The notes beneath the pieces were generated by a model, which saw only the letters and a list, made by a program, of their open reading frames with translations, was not told the origin of the DNA and did not search any database. Shown here one piece after another: positions 42,463 to 54,569 of a stretch of DNA of 64,000 bases (position 1 is its first letter; each line of letters opens with the position of its first letter). Source of the DNA: Sphaeroforma sirkka (lineage: Eukaryota > Opisthokonta > Ichthyosporea > Ichthyophonida); NCBI GenBank assembly GCA_001586965.3, contig LUCW03000719.1:1-64000 (forward strand), written 5' to 3'. The translations under genes and the position numbers were made by a program.

Positions 42463-42739
42463 GACGAAGGAGATGTGGTCATGGTACGATCACAGAAGGC
42501 CGAACAACGAAGGCTATGCGGCCATTGTTTGGACCATATGTAGTCAAAGCTAGACACGGCCAACGCTACGAGTTAGCGAACAAGGATGGTTCCGCCCCAC
42601 CAGAATTCAAGACCAAACCGGTACGGGTGGAACTCCTCCGTTTAGTGCATAGACGCACAGACCCACCAATTAACGAAGACTTATGGACCGAAGGAGGGGT
42701 TGAGTTTCGCCATATTATCACACATCGTACGAATGATGA
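42463..42739 (+). mobile_element. Gypsy fragment: integrase C-terminal region (plus)
   Basis: A short plus-strand piece between two Copia LTRs. The frame at 42516-42761 contains FGPYVVKARHGQRYELANKDG, typical of the integrase C-terminal domain of Ty3/gypsy elements. It is oriented opposite to the Gypsy piece that follows at 43153. Only a fragment survives. Confidence 0.65.
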
Positions 42740-43152
42740 TGTGAATTTTTCAACTCTGTGAAAGTGCTCTTTATTTCCTTTTGTATTCCGTATTTATACT
42801 ATTTTTCGTCAAAATTGAACGGCCCTTTCGGCTCGAAAATTTCCTTTGCCAAAGAATTTCCAACGGACGTGCGCGATCTATTTTAGATTCCATCTCTAAA
42901 AATACAAACACAATTTCTTCAAATACACTTAAACTTCCAAGACTCATAACTCAATGAATATTCACTCAAACAACTTGAATAAGGTGTCATATGAAAGGGA
43001 AACCCATTTCTATCAAATGACACCTGTAACAAAAAATCACACGTATAATAGGTCAAACACAATCGGCGTACGAACCACATTCGTAAACACAACATATACA
43101 AAAACATACTTAGATAATTGGTTCCTCGATGGACTAGGTCTGAGTCCAACAC
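42740..43152 (-). repeat. Truncated Copia LTR
   Basis: Copia-family LTR lacking about 40 bp at its right end, where it joins Gypsy reverse-transcriptase sequence directly. It is of the same variant as the left LTR of element A. No target duplication. Confidence 0.88.
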
Positions 43153-45097
43153 ATTGTCACTGGCGATAACTATGTCATCGATATATAGTGGTGAACCGGT
43201 AAGCCATCAAGTATTGTACTCAAGGCACGTTGGAACTGCTGCGTGAGAGTACATGAAGACCGAACGGTGCTGATGTGAACGAGTACTGATAACGTTCGTG
43301 TGTAAAACTAAATAAGTATTGTGAGTCTGGATGGATGGGCAGCCTGTGGTATGCAGCCGATATGTCCAGCGTCGTGTAGTACTTCTTACTCTTGAGGCGA
43401 GATATGAGTTCGTTGACCTTGGGGATCAGGAACTGGTCACCAGGAATAAGCGCGTTAACGGCACGCATGTCTAAACACACGCGTACCTTCTTGACGTTGC
43501 CTTCCGCATCGAATGTCGGTACCGCAAGGAGAGGAAGATTAACAGTCGTTGGTGTCGTTCGTTTCGTGATCACCAAATCTGTCAACCACTTCTTCACTTG
43601 TTCATCCACATAGGGGAGCCATCGATCGGATACGAAGTTACGCGCCGATCGCCGCATCTGCAACGCTTGTTCATGGGTTACTGGGATGGTTACCTCACTC
43701 CCCTTCCAGACGACAGCGCGCGTTGTCGGCAATTTTCGCATTGGCTTCCAAATCCTGTGCCAACCGTTTCGCGTACATCGACGGGTTCCGTCGTGTTAGG
43801 TGCCTGTCGGCGTGGTATGGGTTCGAGGAGCTCTTCTAGTTCTGTGGGGTCTATTGGTGCAAGTGGCGATTGGATACCGCCTATGTATAGGCCCAAGCCT
43901 TTCAACATATCTTGCCCCACTATAACATCTATACCCGTCGGCAAGTTCATCAATTCTAATGAACCGTCGATAATTCTGGTACCGTACCTTATAGGTACCA
44001 CTTCCGTCGTCCCCAGTCGAGGAGTTCGCACCGCCTTGTCAGCTAAATATATAAATGACCCAGGTGGTGCCGGAGTTATTGGTCGGCCAAGGAGGTCTGC
44101 GGATGTCTGTGAGATACAACTTCTATTTGCTCCCGTGTCTATCAAGGCTTTGAACGTACGTCCGTTGATTTGTACTTGAATATAGACTCGGTTGTCTGAC
44201 GTCAGCAATGGGTCTTGTATTGCCATCACTGCTTCAATCGTGGTAACAAATATGAAGCTCCTATCGGACTCAGACACCCTCACCTCTCATGCATGATCGG
44301 CTACCGACTCCCACGTGTCATAGGTGTGGTTTGGTGTTGACGTCATGTGCTCGAAGTCTTCGTAAAGGATCGTGTTGATATGAATCTCTGTAGCTTCCGA
44401 TGGTGGAGCCAAGTCTTCGTCCTGTGTAATCGCATTCACCTGTACTTGAGGCGTCGGACGTATTGTAACTACGTCTCTAGTCTGGGATGTATTCTGCCCC
44501 TGTCCTGCGGTTGACGTTGTGGACGGTCTGTGTACCGATTGTACGTCCCTCAAAGGACGGTTGTTGTCGTATAGCCTTGCCCGACCCTCTGCGCTCACCG
44601 CTTGCGACGCCCTGAAATGATGACACCGTGGGATGTGCCTACCACCTGGTGGCGCCTGTGCCTGGCACCCCGCACAAGTCGTTGGTACCGTAGGTTGGGG
44701 CCGTTGAGTCCAATTCTGCGTTTGTCGTCTACTCGTCTGTAGGTTGGGGCGGCTATTGGTGTGGTCGCGACTTCCATTGGTCGTCGGGCCCTCGCGTTGT
44801 TGCGACCCTGGAAACGTGCTGTCGTACGTTGCTGTGCATCCTGAATGTCAGGGCTCAACAGCTGTATAAGCTCGTGTGTCTCCATCAGTTGCCACTTGGG
44901 ATGCAACTGTAGAGTACGTTCATACGTACGGCCGTTGAGAGCTTCTTCTAACAGTTGTACAATGCAGTGGTTCACTAAATTCTGTTGGAAGTCGGCATCT
45001 GTCTGGCACCGTTCACGTGCCCTCCTGTGGTTCTCCATGAGCTGTCATTTGTTCCATAAGAGGAGTGTGCATGTTCCGACTTTGGCCCTTGGCTAAC
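43153..45097 (-). mobile_element. Gypsy element G1 (minus), left portion: gag end, protease, reverse transcriptase
   Basis: Ty3/gypsy fossil read right to left: end of gag at about 45090-44300; aspartic protease with ALIDTGANRSCIS at about 44160; reverse transcriptase from about 43740, with VCLDMRAVNALIPGDQFLIP and YYTTLDISAAYHRLPIHPDS, cut off at 43153 by a Copia LTR fragment. The right portion continues beyond Copia element B at 50713. It is broken, with several interruptions. It has no chromodomain or integrase here. Confidence 0.85.
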
Positions 45098-45152
45098 TGT
45101 TAATTTTTCAACTCTGTGAAAGTGCTCTTTATTTACTTTTGTATTCCGTATT
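45098..45152 (-). repeat. Partial LTR abutting a full LTR at the left end of element B
   Basis: The outer 55 bp of the LTR, directly followed by a complete copy starting again at 45153. The target duplication lies outside this partial copy, so it belongs to the same insertion. Likely causes are unequal LTR recombination or a slip during reverse transcription. Confidence 0.85.
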
Positions 45153-45603
45153 TGTGAATTTTTCAACTCTGTGAAAGTGCTCTTTATTTACTTTTGTATT
45201 CCGTATTTATACTATTTTTCGTCAAAATTGAACGGCCCTTTCGGCTCGAAAATTTCCTTTGCCAAAGAAATTCCAACGGACGTGCGCGATCTATTTTTAG
45301 ATTCCATCTCTAAAATACAAACACAATTTCTTCAAATACACTTAAACTTCCAAGACTCATAACTCAGTGAATATTCACTCAAACAACTTGAATAAGGTGT
45401 CATATGAAAGGGAAACCCATTTCCTATCAAATGACCCCTGTAACAAAATTATACATTTAATAGGTCAAACACAATCGGCCTACGAAATACATTCGTAAAC
45501 ACAACATACAAAAACATCGTTAGATAACCGGTTCCTCAATGGACTAGGTCTGAGTCCAACACTTAAACATCATTCACCTTTGACAATATGATTTTTCTAC
45601 ACA
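45153..45603 (-). repeat. Left LTR (3' LTR) of Copia element B
   Basis: Shares private variants with the right LTR of B (AACTCAGTGAATATTC and GATAACCGGTTCCTCAATGG), which shows that the two are a true pair. The polypurine tract follows. Confidence 0.92.
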
Positions 45604-48600
45604 CTCCCCCATGGACGCAAGACATAGTCATCGGACATCATTCGATATGTATCTCCCCACAAACTAGCCACAACGACAAAGAGATGTAGACACGACAGCA
45701 CATCGGTAGCAGCGGCGTTTCATCATATGACTTCGGTGCTTCACGAAAGCAACCTTAGGCAATGCCTTGGTCAAGGCATCAGCAACCATCAACTCAGACC
45801 GGCAGTCCTCCAATGAGATGATCTTCTTTGCGCATAACTCTCGCACATAATGATATTTGATATCAATATGCTTACTGCGCTTGGTGGTCAATTCCTCAGC
45901 CATCTTCTTAGCAGTCTGATTGTCCTCGTAACAAACTACAGATTGATCAGTGGCTCGTCCTAGCTCAGATAGCAAATTCAAAGCAGTTTTACATCACGGC
46001 AAGATCTCTGCAAGACTGACATACTCTGCCTCAGAAGTACTTAGGGTGACAAGTGTCTGACGGCGCGCCCCCCCAGTAGACTGGGGCATTTGTGATGAAT
46101 ACCAGATAGCCAGAACGAGATCGCTTGTCTTTCTCGCCCCCATAGCTTGCATCGGCATACGCACAAAGTTTCAAGTCGTTCCCGGCTTCATAGAAGATTC
46201 CCCAGTGTTTGGTAGCCTCCAAGTATCCGCACAGATTTCTTGCGGCAGCCTCTCTCGCCTTAGTCGGCTGGTCAAGGTATCGGCTCAGTGAACTTGTCGC
46301 AAAAGCAATATCAGGACGCGTACCCACAGCTGCAAACATAAGGGAACCTATGATACCACGGTAGTCTGAATCCTGCACCAATGTACCAGGCCGATTCACG
46401 TCGAAAGATGTACTCATAGGTGTACTGACCCTTTTCAATGGTCCATACTTCTGCGCTAGCTTCTCAATATATGCCGGCTGCGAGATGAAAATTCCTCTTT
46501 CAGACATATCAATTTTCCATCCGAGGAGAAACCGTGGAGACCCCATCGACTTGACGTCGAACTCTGTCTCGATCTTCTTCAACATCTTCTCCCCCATTCG
46601 ACGTGAAGTCGAAAATATCAAACCGTCATCAACATAAAGTACCAGAAAGCAGTTCTTCCGAATAAAGAGACAAGGGTCCGTAAGACTTGGCCGGAATCCA
46701 ACATCATTAACGAGGAAATCTCTGAAGCGCACAAACCAACATAATCCGGCTTGCTTGAGTCCATAGATACTCTTCTTCAGCTCGCGAATAGCACCCTCCT
46801 AAATCAAATGGTGATCCTCATCACTTAGTAAATCACCAACTATTTCAACGAAACCAGTGGGGATGTCCGAGCAGACGTACTTTTCCAAGTTACCATGCAA
46901 AAATGCAGTTTTGACATCGAACTGCAATACATCCAAGTTCTCAGATGCAGCGATAGCCAAACATGCACGCACAGTCTCTTTTGTGACTACTGGTGACGAT
47001 GTCTCCATATAATCTCGACCATACTGTTGTGCAAATCCCTTCGCACATAGGCGGGCTTTATGTCGTATCACTGCGCCGCTTTCATCACGCTTGAGAGTGA
47101 GAACCCACTTGAGTCCCAGAGGCTTTGTCCGGGCCTTGCAGCGCTGCTGAAGTTTCCAAACCTTCATCTTCAGCATTGAACGTAGCTCGTCTCTCATGGC
47201 TGCGCGGAAGTGCTTCTCATCAGCAGACCCAGTCAAGTCTTTGAAGGACAATTCATCATCGGCCAGAAATCCAAAGTTAGATTCTCCATGATCTCGTTTA
47301 CGATCTCGTCGAAGTTTCGAAGCTTTTCGAAGTGGGGTTCCACTTGATTGACGTTCACGTTTTCTCTCCGAGTCCAAGTCCGTACGGGCCTTAGAGCTGA
47401 TCCGCGGGGACATCATGTCATTGGCTCGGTCGCGTGTACGATCTACGCGGGTTTTCAATCGCCTGCCACCTCTCGTAGGTGTCTGCTTACCAGGTAAATC
47501 ACGTTTCTGGTGATTGAGTGGGCGACGAGCACAACCAGGATGTTCACCGGGTCCTGATTCATCACCTCCATCAGTAGATGATTCATCCATAGTGACATCA
47601 TCGTCGGCGGCATCATCCATGGGACCATCTCCATCACTATCCGTATCTGATTCTGACGCTGAAGTATCCCTGTTACCATCACTTGCTCCTACTTCATCGT
47701 CAATACTATCATCGTCACCCTCGGAATTATTGACTTTGACCCTTTCAACGTGACTGGCAATCGTGGGATCAAGGCGATAATCTCGACTGTTCACAACACG
47801 CTTTGTCTCTAGGTTGTAAATTCACATACTGCTGCCAACAGTATTAAGGCTAGGACCTAGTAAAATACCTTCCTGACCCTTCTTGCCGAATTTCTTGTTA
47901 TGTTTTCCGGTCAAGAAATATACTTTCGCACCAAAGGAATTGTTGTCTGCGACAAATCAGGTTTAACTCCTGACCATAGTTCCGCCCGCGACTTAGCACC
48001 ACCTCGTTGTGGCATTACGTTGATCAACCAACAAGCATAGGTAACCGCTTCAAGCCAAAACTCATCGCCCAGTCCAGCCTGCAGTAGAAGAACCCGGGCC
48101 ATCTCGATTAGGGTTCGATGTGCACGCTCACATCTTCCATTATGTTCAGGAGTACGTGCTGCCGTCAAACTCTGCTTTATGCCTCTTGCTGATAGCATAG
48201 ACTTCCAAGTCTCGTTGACAAACTCGGCCCCTCTATCACTATGAGCCTTCTTCGGGAATCGCTTCAACACTGCAAATTCAGTGTCCAGCAAGTGACGCAT
48301 TGCAGCAGTCGCATCACTCTTTTGCTTCAGGCCCAAACACCAGTAGTGGTCCGTTGCATCGTCAAGAACCTGGAGACCGAATTGTTTTCCAGTGAGTGAC
48401 GGTGTCTTCGAGGTCTCGAAGATATCTACGTACAGCTTCGATCCCGGAACTTCTAGAACCACAGATTTACGTTTACCCTTCGACCCGACCAACTTGCGAG
48501 TAATTCTGGCCCGTGTCATCTTGCCCTGCACGCAAGCTCTACAGAAGGGAAGCTTCTCACCCCAACGTCTGGCAACTTTCTCCATTCCTGCGCAAACCAT

Positions 48601-50257
48601 TGTCTCTTTCATCAGTTCCAAGCTTACATGGCCAAGTCTATGATGCCACATGAGCATATCTGCTTCACCATCATCGGATGCCACAAGGGCCTTATCTTCA
48701 TCGATAATCTTTGTACCCGAATGTGCTCGGTTGACGGGCGACTTCAGATCCCTCAGGGAAACGATGTATAGCCCTTGTCTAACCGTTGCTTTCACCGAAC
48801 CACCCTGCGGATCAAATAATGTGCAGTCGTTCTTCTCGCACGTCGCCTTCCAGCCGTTCTTAACAAGCTGTCGTACGGATAAAAGTTGAACACCAGCCTT
48901 AGGAATGAGAAGAGCTAAACCAGTCTCAGGACAGCCGCGCAACTCTCCCTCACCATCTGCATGCAGTTTAGTGTTGCCAAGCCCGGTCAATCGCTTGTTA
49001 GAGGGTCTCACTGCAGACAGAGCATGAGTGTAGTACAGTTATCTTCATCTGTAGCTGAGATAAAGCCACCCTGAACTTCATAATCCGATGAAAAACCTCC
49101 AGATAGCAACCCGGGTGGAGCATCCAATTCATCATCAAATTTGCTCTCGGCATCGGAAGAATCAGTCAGAATCGGTGGAATCACACATCAAGGCCGGCAT
49201 ACCATCATCACTGTCGGAATCTCCGTCATCACCGATCGCCATCAATCCAAATCCGAAATAGCCATTGTCATCATCATTCTCATCGTCGAGATCTGGGCAG
49301 TCTCGTTTGATATGCCCTGGTTTCTTGCAATTCAAACACGCCATCTTACCACGACAATTAGCCCGAGTATGCCCGGGCTTAAGGCACTTGAAACAAGTAA
49401 GCTCCCGGCCATCTCTACTACCAAAGTCACCTCTTGGTCGGTCGAAACCACCTCCTCGTCGACCCTTCTGGGCTTGGCGGTTACCCTTGTGATATCGTCC
49501 ATTAGCATAAAGACCGATATCTTCGTCGTCGTTGTCATCATCGTAGACACCGAGTCCAGTCTCAAACACAATGGCGGCTTCCTTCACTTGCTCATAGCTG
49601 AATCGATTTCTGTTTGCAAACTTCGCATTCAAGTCAATCTTCAGCGGCGCAAACTGACGTGGAAGGCCCTTCATGAAGGATATGCGTTTCCGAATGTTAG
49701 TCAACTCATCCCCCTGACCTGCAAGCTGGCCAAATAGAATCTCACATCGGTCGGCGAGTTCAGCAACATTTTCTCCATCGTTCATCTTCATCCTATCTAA
49801 CTTCTGAGTCAACGCATCCAGATTGGCCTCCGTCTGGCGGTTCATTGCGGTAGCAATCTGGGCCAAGGCAACTGCAGGGTTATCAGTGTTACGGACGTAT
49901 CCAAGACAACAGTCTTCAACGCTCTGGACAATCATGGAGTAGGCAATCTCCCTCTCACGGTCTGTAGCGGCATTGAAGACGGCCTTTTCCTTCAGCTTAG
50001 CTTCCATCTTCAACTTCCAGTTCGGGTAGCCGGTGGCATCCTTCAGTTTGGGCTCCACGTACTTCATCCTCTCGGTTTGGTGATCAGTGGTCTCTCTCTC
50101 TCTCTCAAATCAGCGCTCACTAGCTCTCTCTCTCTCTCTCAAATCAGCGTTCTCTAGCTCTCTCTCTCTCTCTCTCAAATCAGCGTTCTCTAGATCTCTC
50201 TCTCTCTCTCTCTCTTTTCTCTCTCTCTTAAGCACTTAGTCCCGTCCGCTGCTTCCA

Positions 50258-50707
50258 TGTGAATTTTTCAACTCTGTGAAAGTGCTCTTTATTTACTTTT
50301 GTATTCCGTATTTATACTATTTTTCGTCAAAATTGAACGGCCCTTTCGGCTCGAAAATTTGCCTTGCCAAAGAAATTCCAACGGACGTGCGCGATCTATT
50401 TTTAGATTCCATCTCTAAAAATACAAACACAATTTCTTCAAATACACTTAAACTTCCAAGACTCATAACTCAGTGAATATTCACTCAAACAACTTGAATA
50501 AGGTGTCATATGAAAGGGAAACCCATTTCCTATCAAATGACATCTGTAACAAAATTATACATTTAATAGGTCAAACACAATCGGCCTACGAAATACATTC
50601 GTAAACACAACATACAAAAACATCGTTAGATAACCGGTTCCTCAATGGACTAGGTCTGAGTCCAACACTTAAACATCATTCATCTTTGACAATATGATTT
50701 TTCTACA
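50258..50707 (-). repeat. Right LTR (5' LTR) of Copia element B
   Basis: Complete LTR ending TTTTTCTACA directly before the CTAAC target copy. On the inner side is the primer-binding site. Confidence 0.93.
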
Positions 50708-50712
50708 CTAAC

Positions 50713-52150
50713 TTGCGAAACGCGGGATCGACAGTGGCTTGTGTTTCGTGCGAACAGATCTGTTCGATCTGTAGTTGAGGTGTACATGTCTTCAACCGTT
50801 CAGAGTTGTCGCGGAGGTAGTCCAGCGTTGACTTCTCCGCCTTGAAGTAAGATAGTAACCTTATGAAACCATGTAAGGTTCCAACTCTCGTCCAGCCCTG
50901 CGATTTGTGCGTTCTTGAACGCCTCGAGGAGAGCCCCTCTTGTGTCCTGTTCCATAATATCATGTAGATAGTATCTGTTCGACGGCCAATCAGGCCACGT
51001 ACGTGGTGAAGGTACGGGACGCTTCTCTACCGGTCGGGACTCTAATGTAGCTCGAAGTGTCTCAATCACGCCCCGAAGAGCTTCAGCTCGAGCCGTGTTA
51101 TTCTCCTCGATTGCTTGGCATAGCTCGTCACTTAACTGTAGTATCCGTGCGTGTAGCGCCTGTCGCCTTTTCTCGATACTAGCCGGTGTGGGCGGAGGCA
51201 CTGTTGTCTCCTTCTCTTGTCGTTTAGGTGTCTGTACATATCCACTGGGCGCTTCTTTCTCGTCCCACTGACGTTGCTGTTGTTGGCGCAGGTTCGTACT
51301 TAATCGGTCCTGTCTATTCTTCACCGCCTGCTTACCTTGAGGATTCTGTCTGGCTAATACTTGTTCATGTGCGAACGTTTGAAAAGTTGGTGTGTTCTCA
51401 CTGGCAGACAGAGTATCATCCTCCTCGGTTGAACTGTCCTCTGACCCTGGTGATTTGTACCCGAGTCCATAAAACGGACGCTCACAGCCTTGAATTCGGA
51501 AGGTAGGGTTGTCTTCGTCCTCTGGTACTGCCTGTACCCGTTCGTGTGCGTCAGAAGAAAGAACTCTCCTTAGCGGCCGGGCCCTATTGTAGTTCGTCCG
51601 GCGTTTATGCGCTGTAACCTCTGTTCGTATTGTTTTTTCAAAGAGAGACTGCTGTTGTGTCATCAGCTCCGTGAGTTTCTGAGCTGACGATTGTTCCCGT
51701 GCCGTTTCCTTGTTGTTGGTACGGTTCCGGTGACGCTTCCGCTTGTTAGGTGGGAGGCGTGGTGGGTCATTACTGGGAAATAAGGCAACTGGAGTATCCC
51801 GAGACGAACGAGGGGACAGCCCTTCACTGGCTACCTGTTCACCAATAAAAGTCTGACTACTGTCCGCACGCTGGTCGGGTACTTTCTTGGTCTCACCCTC
51901 GAATATGACATCCTCGTCAGATTGTGCAGGTCCATTTTTGTTTGCTGTTGGTGGCTGCTTGTCGTCCGCGGAAATAATGTGTGGAGCCCCAAGATGTGTC
52001 TGTTGTTGCCCCTCCAGTGTTTCCTGACCTGAGTGCGGAGCGGAGAGTTCCGTATGGGACTGACGACGTTTAGTTCCACGTCGGTCGATATCATCTTCCT
52101 TGCGGCGCTCAGGATTCAAGAGTTGCTGTCTACGACTTTGGCGGGGGGTA
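50713..52150 (-). mobile_element. Gypsy element G1 (minus), right portion: N-terminal gag
   Basis: Continuation of G1 on the other side of Copia B. A long open frame at 52119-50800 (439 codons) begins MNPERRKEDDIDRRGTKRR. It is Gln-, Arg- and Glu-rich with a coiled-coil-like stretch (ARILQLSDELCQAIEENN), then turns into a capsid-like region (LLEAFKNAQIAGLDESWNLT). No enzyme domain is present. The assignment to gag rests on position and composition. Confidence 0.65.
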
Positions 52151-54434
52151 GGACATGGTTGGTGAGTTGTTTGTCAATGGAGAACTAGAAATGTGTGCGA
52201 ATGAACTGATAGAGTACTGAATATAAATATCCATTTTCTATTAAATTTCATCCTTCAAACACATAACGTCTCGACATCGATCTCCGAGGAACTCGTGGGT
52301 TCCCTCGTGACTGTTTTATTTCCTACACTAACATAAGTAGTGTGGATAGTCTATATACTCTAACACTACCAGCTATCTTACTCTTCATCCCACAATAACA
52401 TATGGTTGAGTGCCTCATTAGTCGGAGCCACTTCTTGTTCTACTCCTCGCCAGCTCTTACTCCGGCCTAATGACGGCCTATTCGCAGGACCCTGTTGGGA
52501 ACTTCCCTCATCGCTCCTCTTTTACTCTTCTTACCCGTGATGTCCTTGTCATGTGCTGTTGCGGTTGTTGGAATATGCTTCTTGATCTAAGAACGATTGC
52601 TCGTTATTGCACTCCTAAACTAAGCTGCCGTCAATCACACCTTCTGTGCATACTGTTGATCCTCTCCGTTGACCTGATTTAGCTGGAAGTTCTAGTGATT
52701 TGAGTGTGTTCGCATATCATTTTCACAATTTAACCTTGTATTTACTTGCATCGTTCGTGTAATGTGCGCCCCCACCCTTATATGCTCCTAATAACTCACA
52801 GGTGCTTACTTGTGTCTCTGTATGCTTCCTAATATCCCATTCTGAAAATCTTTGTAAAATAATCTAGTATGCCGCTGATTCATTGCGTCATCGTACTAAC
52901 CGAGTCGGTACTTCAACCATGTACATCTCCCATCTCTACTACACTACTGTGGATCCTAAAGAACTTTCTTCTAACAACTTCTTAAATACAATTTAAGCTC
53001 ATTAGCTTGCAATTCGATTTGTACCTGTCTCACACTGAAAACAACCTTCCTACCTGTACTCACACATGTCTACTTATCTGTGGATTCTGACTGATTGTCT
53101 GATTTCGTCATTTGATCGTCGTGAGACTTTCCTTGTTGACCCTGGTTAATGTTCTGCTTGATTGGAATGTTCGCTCTTCGGGTTCACTCGTATTAGTTGA
53201 TTCTTTCTTCATCCTCGTCGTCAACACGTCGTTAAACCAACGATCGGATAATCTAAATCGTTCATTTTGATGCGACATTCTCCGTTCGCATTGTCTTTTC
53301 AATTGTTATACTTATAACAAAAAAATATGTGCCAGCCTACTGACTAATTCATATTCTGTAGCTTTCTCTGTAATTACTAATAAACTAACAACTTCTATGG
53401 TAAGTTACAAATGTAGTAAGTATACGCGAGATAACTGTATCTCAACGTTCTCCCTCCTCAGGGAGGGGGACGTTGTTCATTTATTAGTAATTATAAACAG
53501 TAATCCTAAAATGACTGACTCTTAAATGAGTCATTAGTCATGTGCTGTAAAACCAGAAAAACCCTAAAACCCAGTTTATCAGATTATTCTGATAAACTGT
53601 AAAACTTGTAATAAACCTAAAATAATCAAATAAATATAAGTACTTGTATTCTGACCACATGCATCCTGTACAGGTCAGTGCAGTAGAAGTGCATTCATGG
53701 CCATTATGTCCAGTTTGTCCATATTTACTGCATCCTTTAGGGCATACGAAAGGAGATGTGTGTACCTTGTTGGCACACGACGTAACATTTCATACTTCGG
53801 TCGCTACGAGATCCTCGAGATGTCTTAAGTTTTTGTATCATTCGTACTAAGTACGGGATAGTAGGGTCTGGCATAGGTGTAGTAAATGTTGGCACTGGCC
53901 GAGAGGGGTTTGTGGGATAATTGCCATTCCTCGAGGTGGTCAACAAAGTCGTAGATGGTAATGTCGCTATGTGAAACTACCGTCATAGGATATACATTGC
54001 AAATTTGACCTATGTCGTTGGTGGAAAGACCGTCAAGAATAAGTTCTATTCCACATCTTGTATCTCTTGTACAGCGGCACGCGTACTAGTGTCTTCGATG
54101 GAACCAAGCTCTGGTTGTTTCGTGGGGCGTGATCAAAAATAAGCAGCGTCGATGATGCCAAAGACTTGCTTGGTTTGGTAATGGAAGCAACGTTGTATGT
54201 GCTGGAGAAGGTTCCAGGAGTGAGACGTCCGAATTGTAGTAGATAGAGTGAGACATATTGGTTGAAAAAAAAATAGGCACAATGAGCGCCTTATATTGGT
54301 TGTAATCTCCGTCTCTTGGAGACCGTTAACAAAACCACAGATCTCGACAGTATTTGCTGGGCAGGGGTCCAGTCCGCTCTAGGTGTGTATATTACTTGGT
54401 CGTATGGTTTGTGAGGGTCATTAAGTATGATACG
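52151..54434. other. Region upstream of Gypsy gag; no gene seen
   Basis: Moderately AT-rich DNA. It should contain the leader and right LTR of Gypsy G1, but I could not fix their ends. Short frames at 52470-52682 (+), 53737-53946 (-) and 54086-54280 (-) show no recognisable motif. A cluster of hairpins at 53371-53600 is listed separately. Confidence 0.45.
53371..53600. repeat. Cluster of hairpins, possible small inverted-repeat element
   Basis: TAATTACTAATAAACTAACA+AC (53371-53392) is an inverted copy of 53473-53494 (20 of 22 pairs), enclosing about 80 bp that themselves hold GAGATA-ACTG-TATCTC (53428-53443) and CAACGT...ACGTTG around CTCCCTC/GGGAGG. Next to it are TGACTC...GAGTCA and a perfect 12-bp hairpin CAGTTTATCAGA/TCTGATAAACTG with a TTAT loop (about 53573-53600). 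Confidence 0.7.
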
Positions 54435-54569
54435 TGTAGAAAAATCATATTATCAAAGGTGAATGATGTTTAAGTGTTGGACTCAGACCTAGTCCATCGA
54501 AGAAACACTTATCTAAGAATGTTTTTGTATGTTGTGTTTACGAATCTATTGAATGTGTAATTTTGTTAC
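54435..54569 (+). repeat. Partial Copia LTR at the left end of element C
   Basis: The first about 135 bp of the LTR in plus orientation (TGTAGAAAAATCATATT...), ending at ...TTTTGTTAC where it meets protease sequence. This join is also the left edge of the tandem duplication. Confidence 0.88.

Larger units (their letters stand above)
45098..50707 (-). mobile_element. Copia element B (minus), inserted in Gypsy G1 gag; broken
   Basis: Ty1/copia fossil of about 5.6 kb. The target CTAAC is duplicated at 45093-45097 and 50708-50712, placing the insertion within the gag of Gypsy G1. Parts from right to left: LTR at 50258-50707, primer-binding site, (CT)n leader at about 50093-50235, gag with two zinc knuckles at 50067-49310, protease and integrase at about 49010-47950, acidic tract at about 47720-47520, reverse transcriptase at 47190-46600, RNase H at 46050-45700, polypurine tract, LTR at 45153-45603, plus an extra partial LTR at 45098-45152. 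It is broken in about five places. The two full LTRs are of one variant and differ at only about half a dozen sites over 450 bp by eye, so it is a young insertion. Confidence 0.94.

Noticed and set aside
42463-45097. One continuous Gypsy element
   Set aside because: The piece at 42463-42739 is on the plus strand and the piece from 43153 is on the minus strand, with an LTR fragment between them; they are separate fragments.
47514-47753. Frames on the strand opposite the Copia elements (also 39006-39233, 48392-48889, 49141-49737, 54755-55252, 55893-56132, 60226-60877, 61242-61739, 62378-62617)
   Set aside because: They are mirror or shifted readings of Copia coding sequence, often of its repetitive acidic tract, repeated with every element copy.
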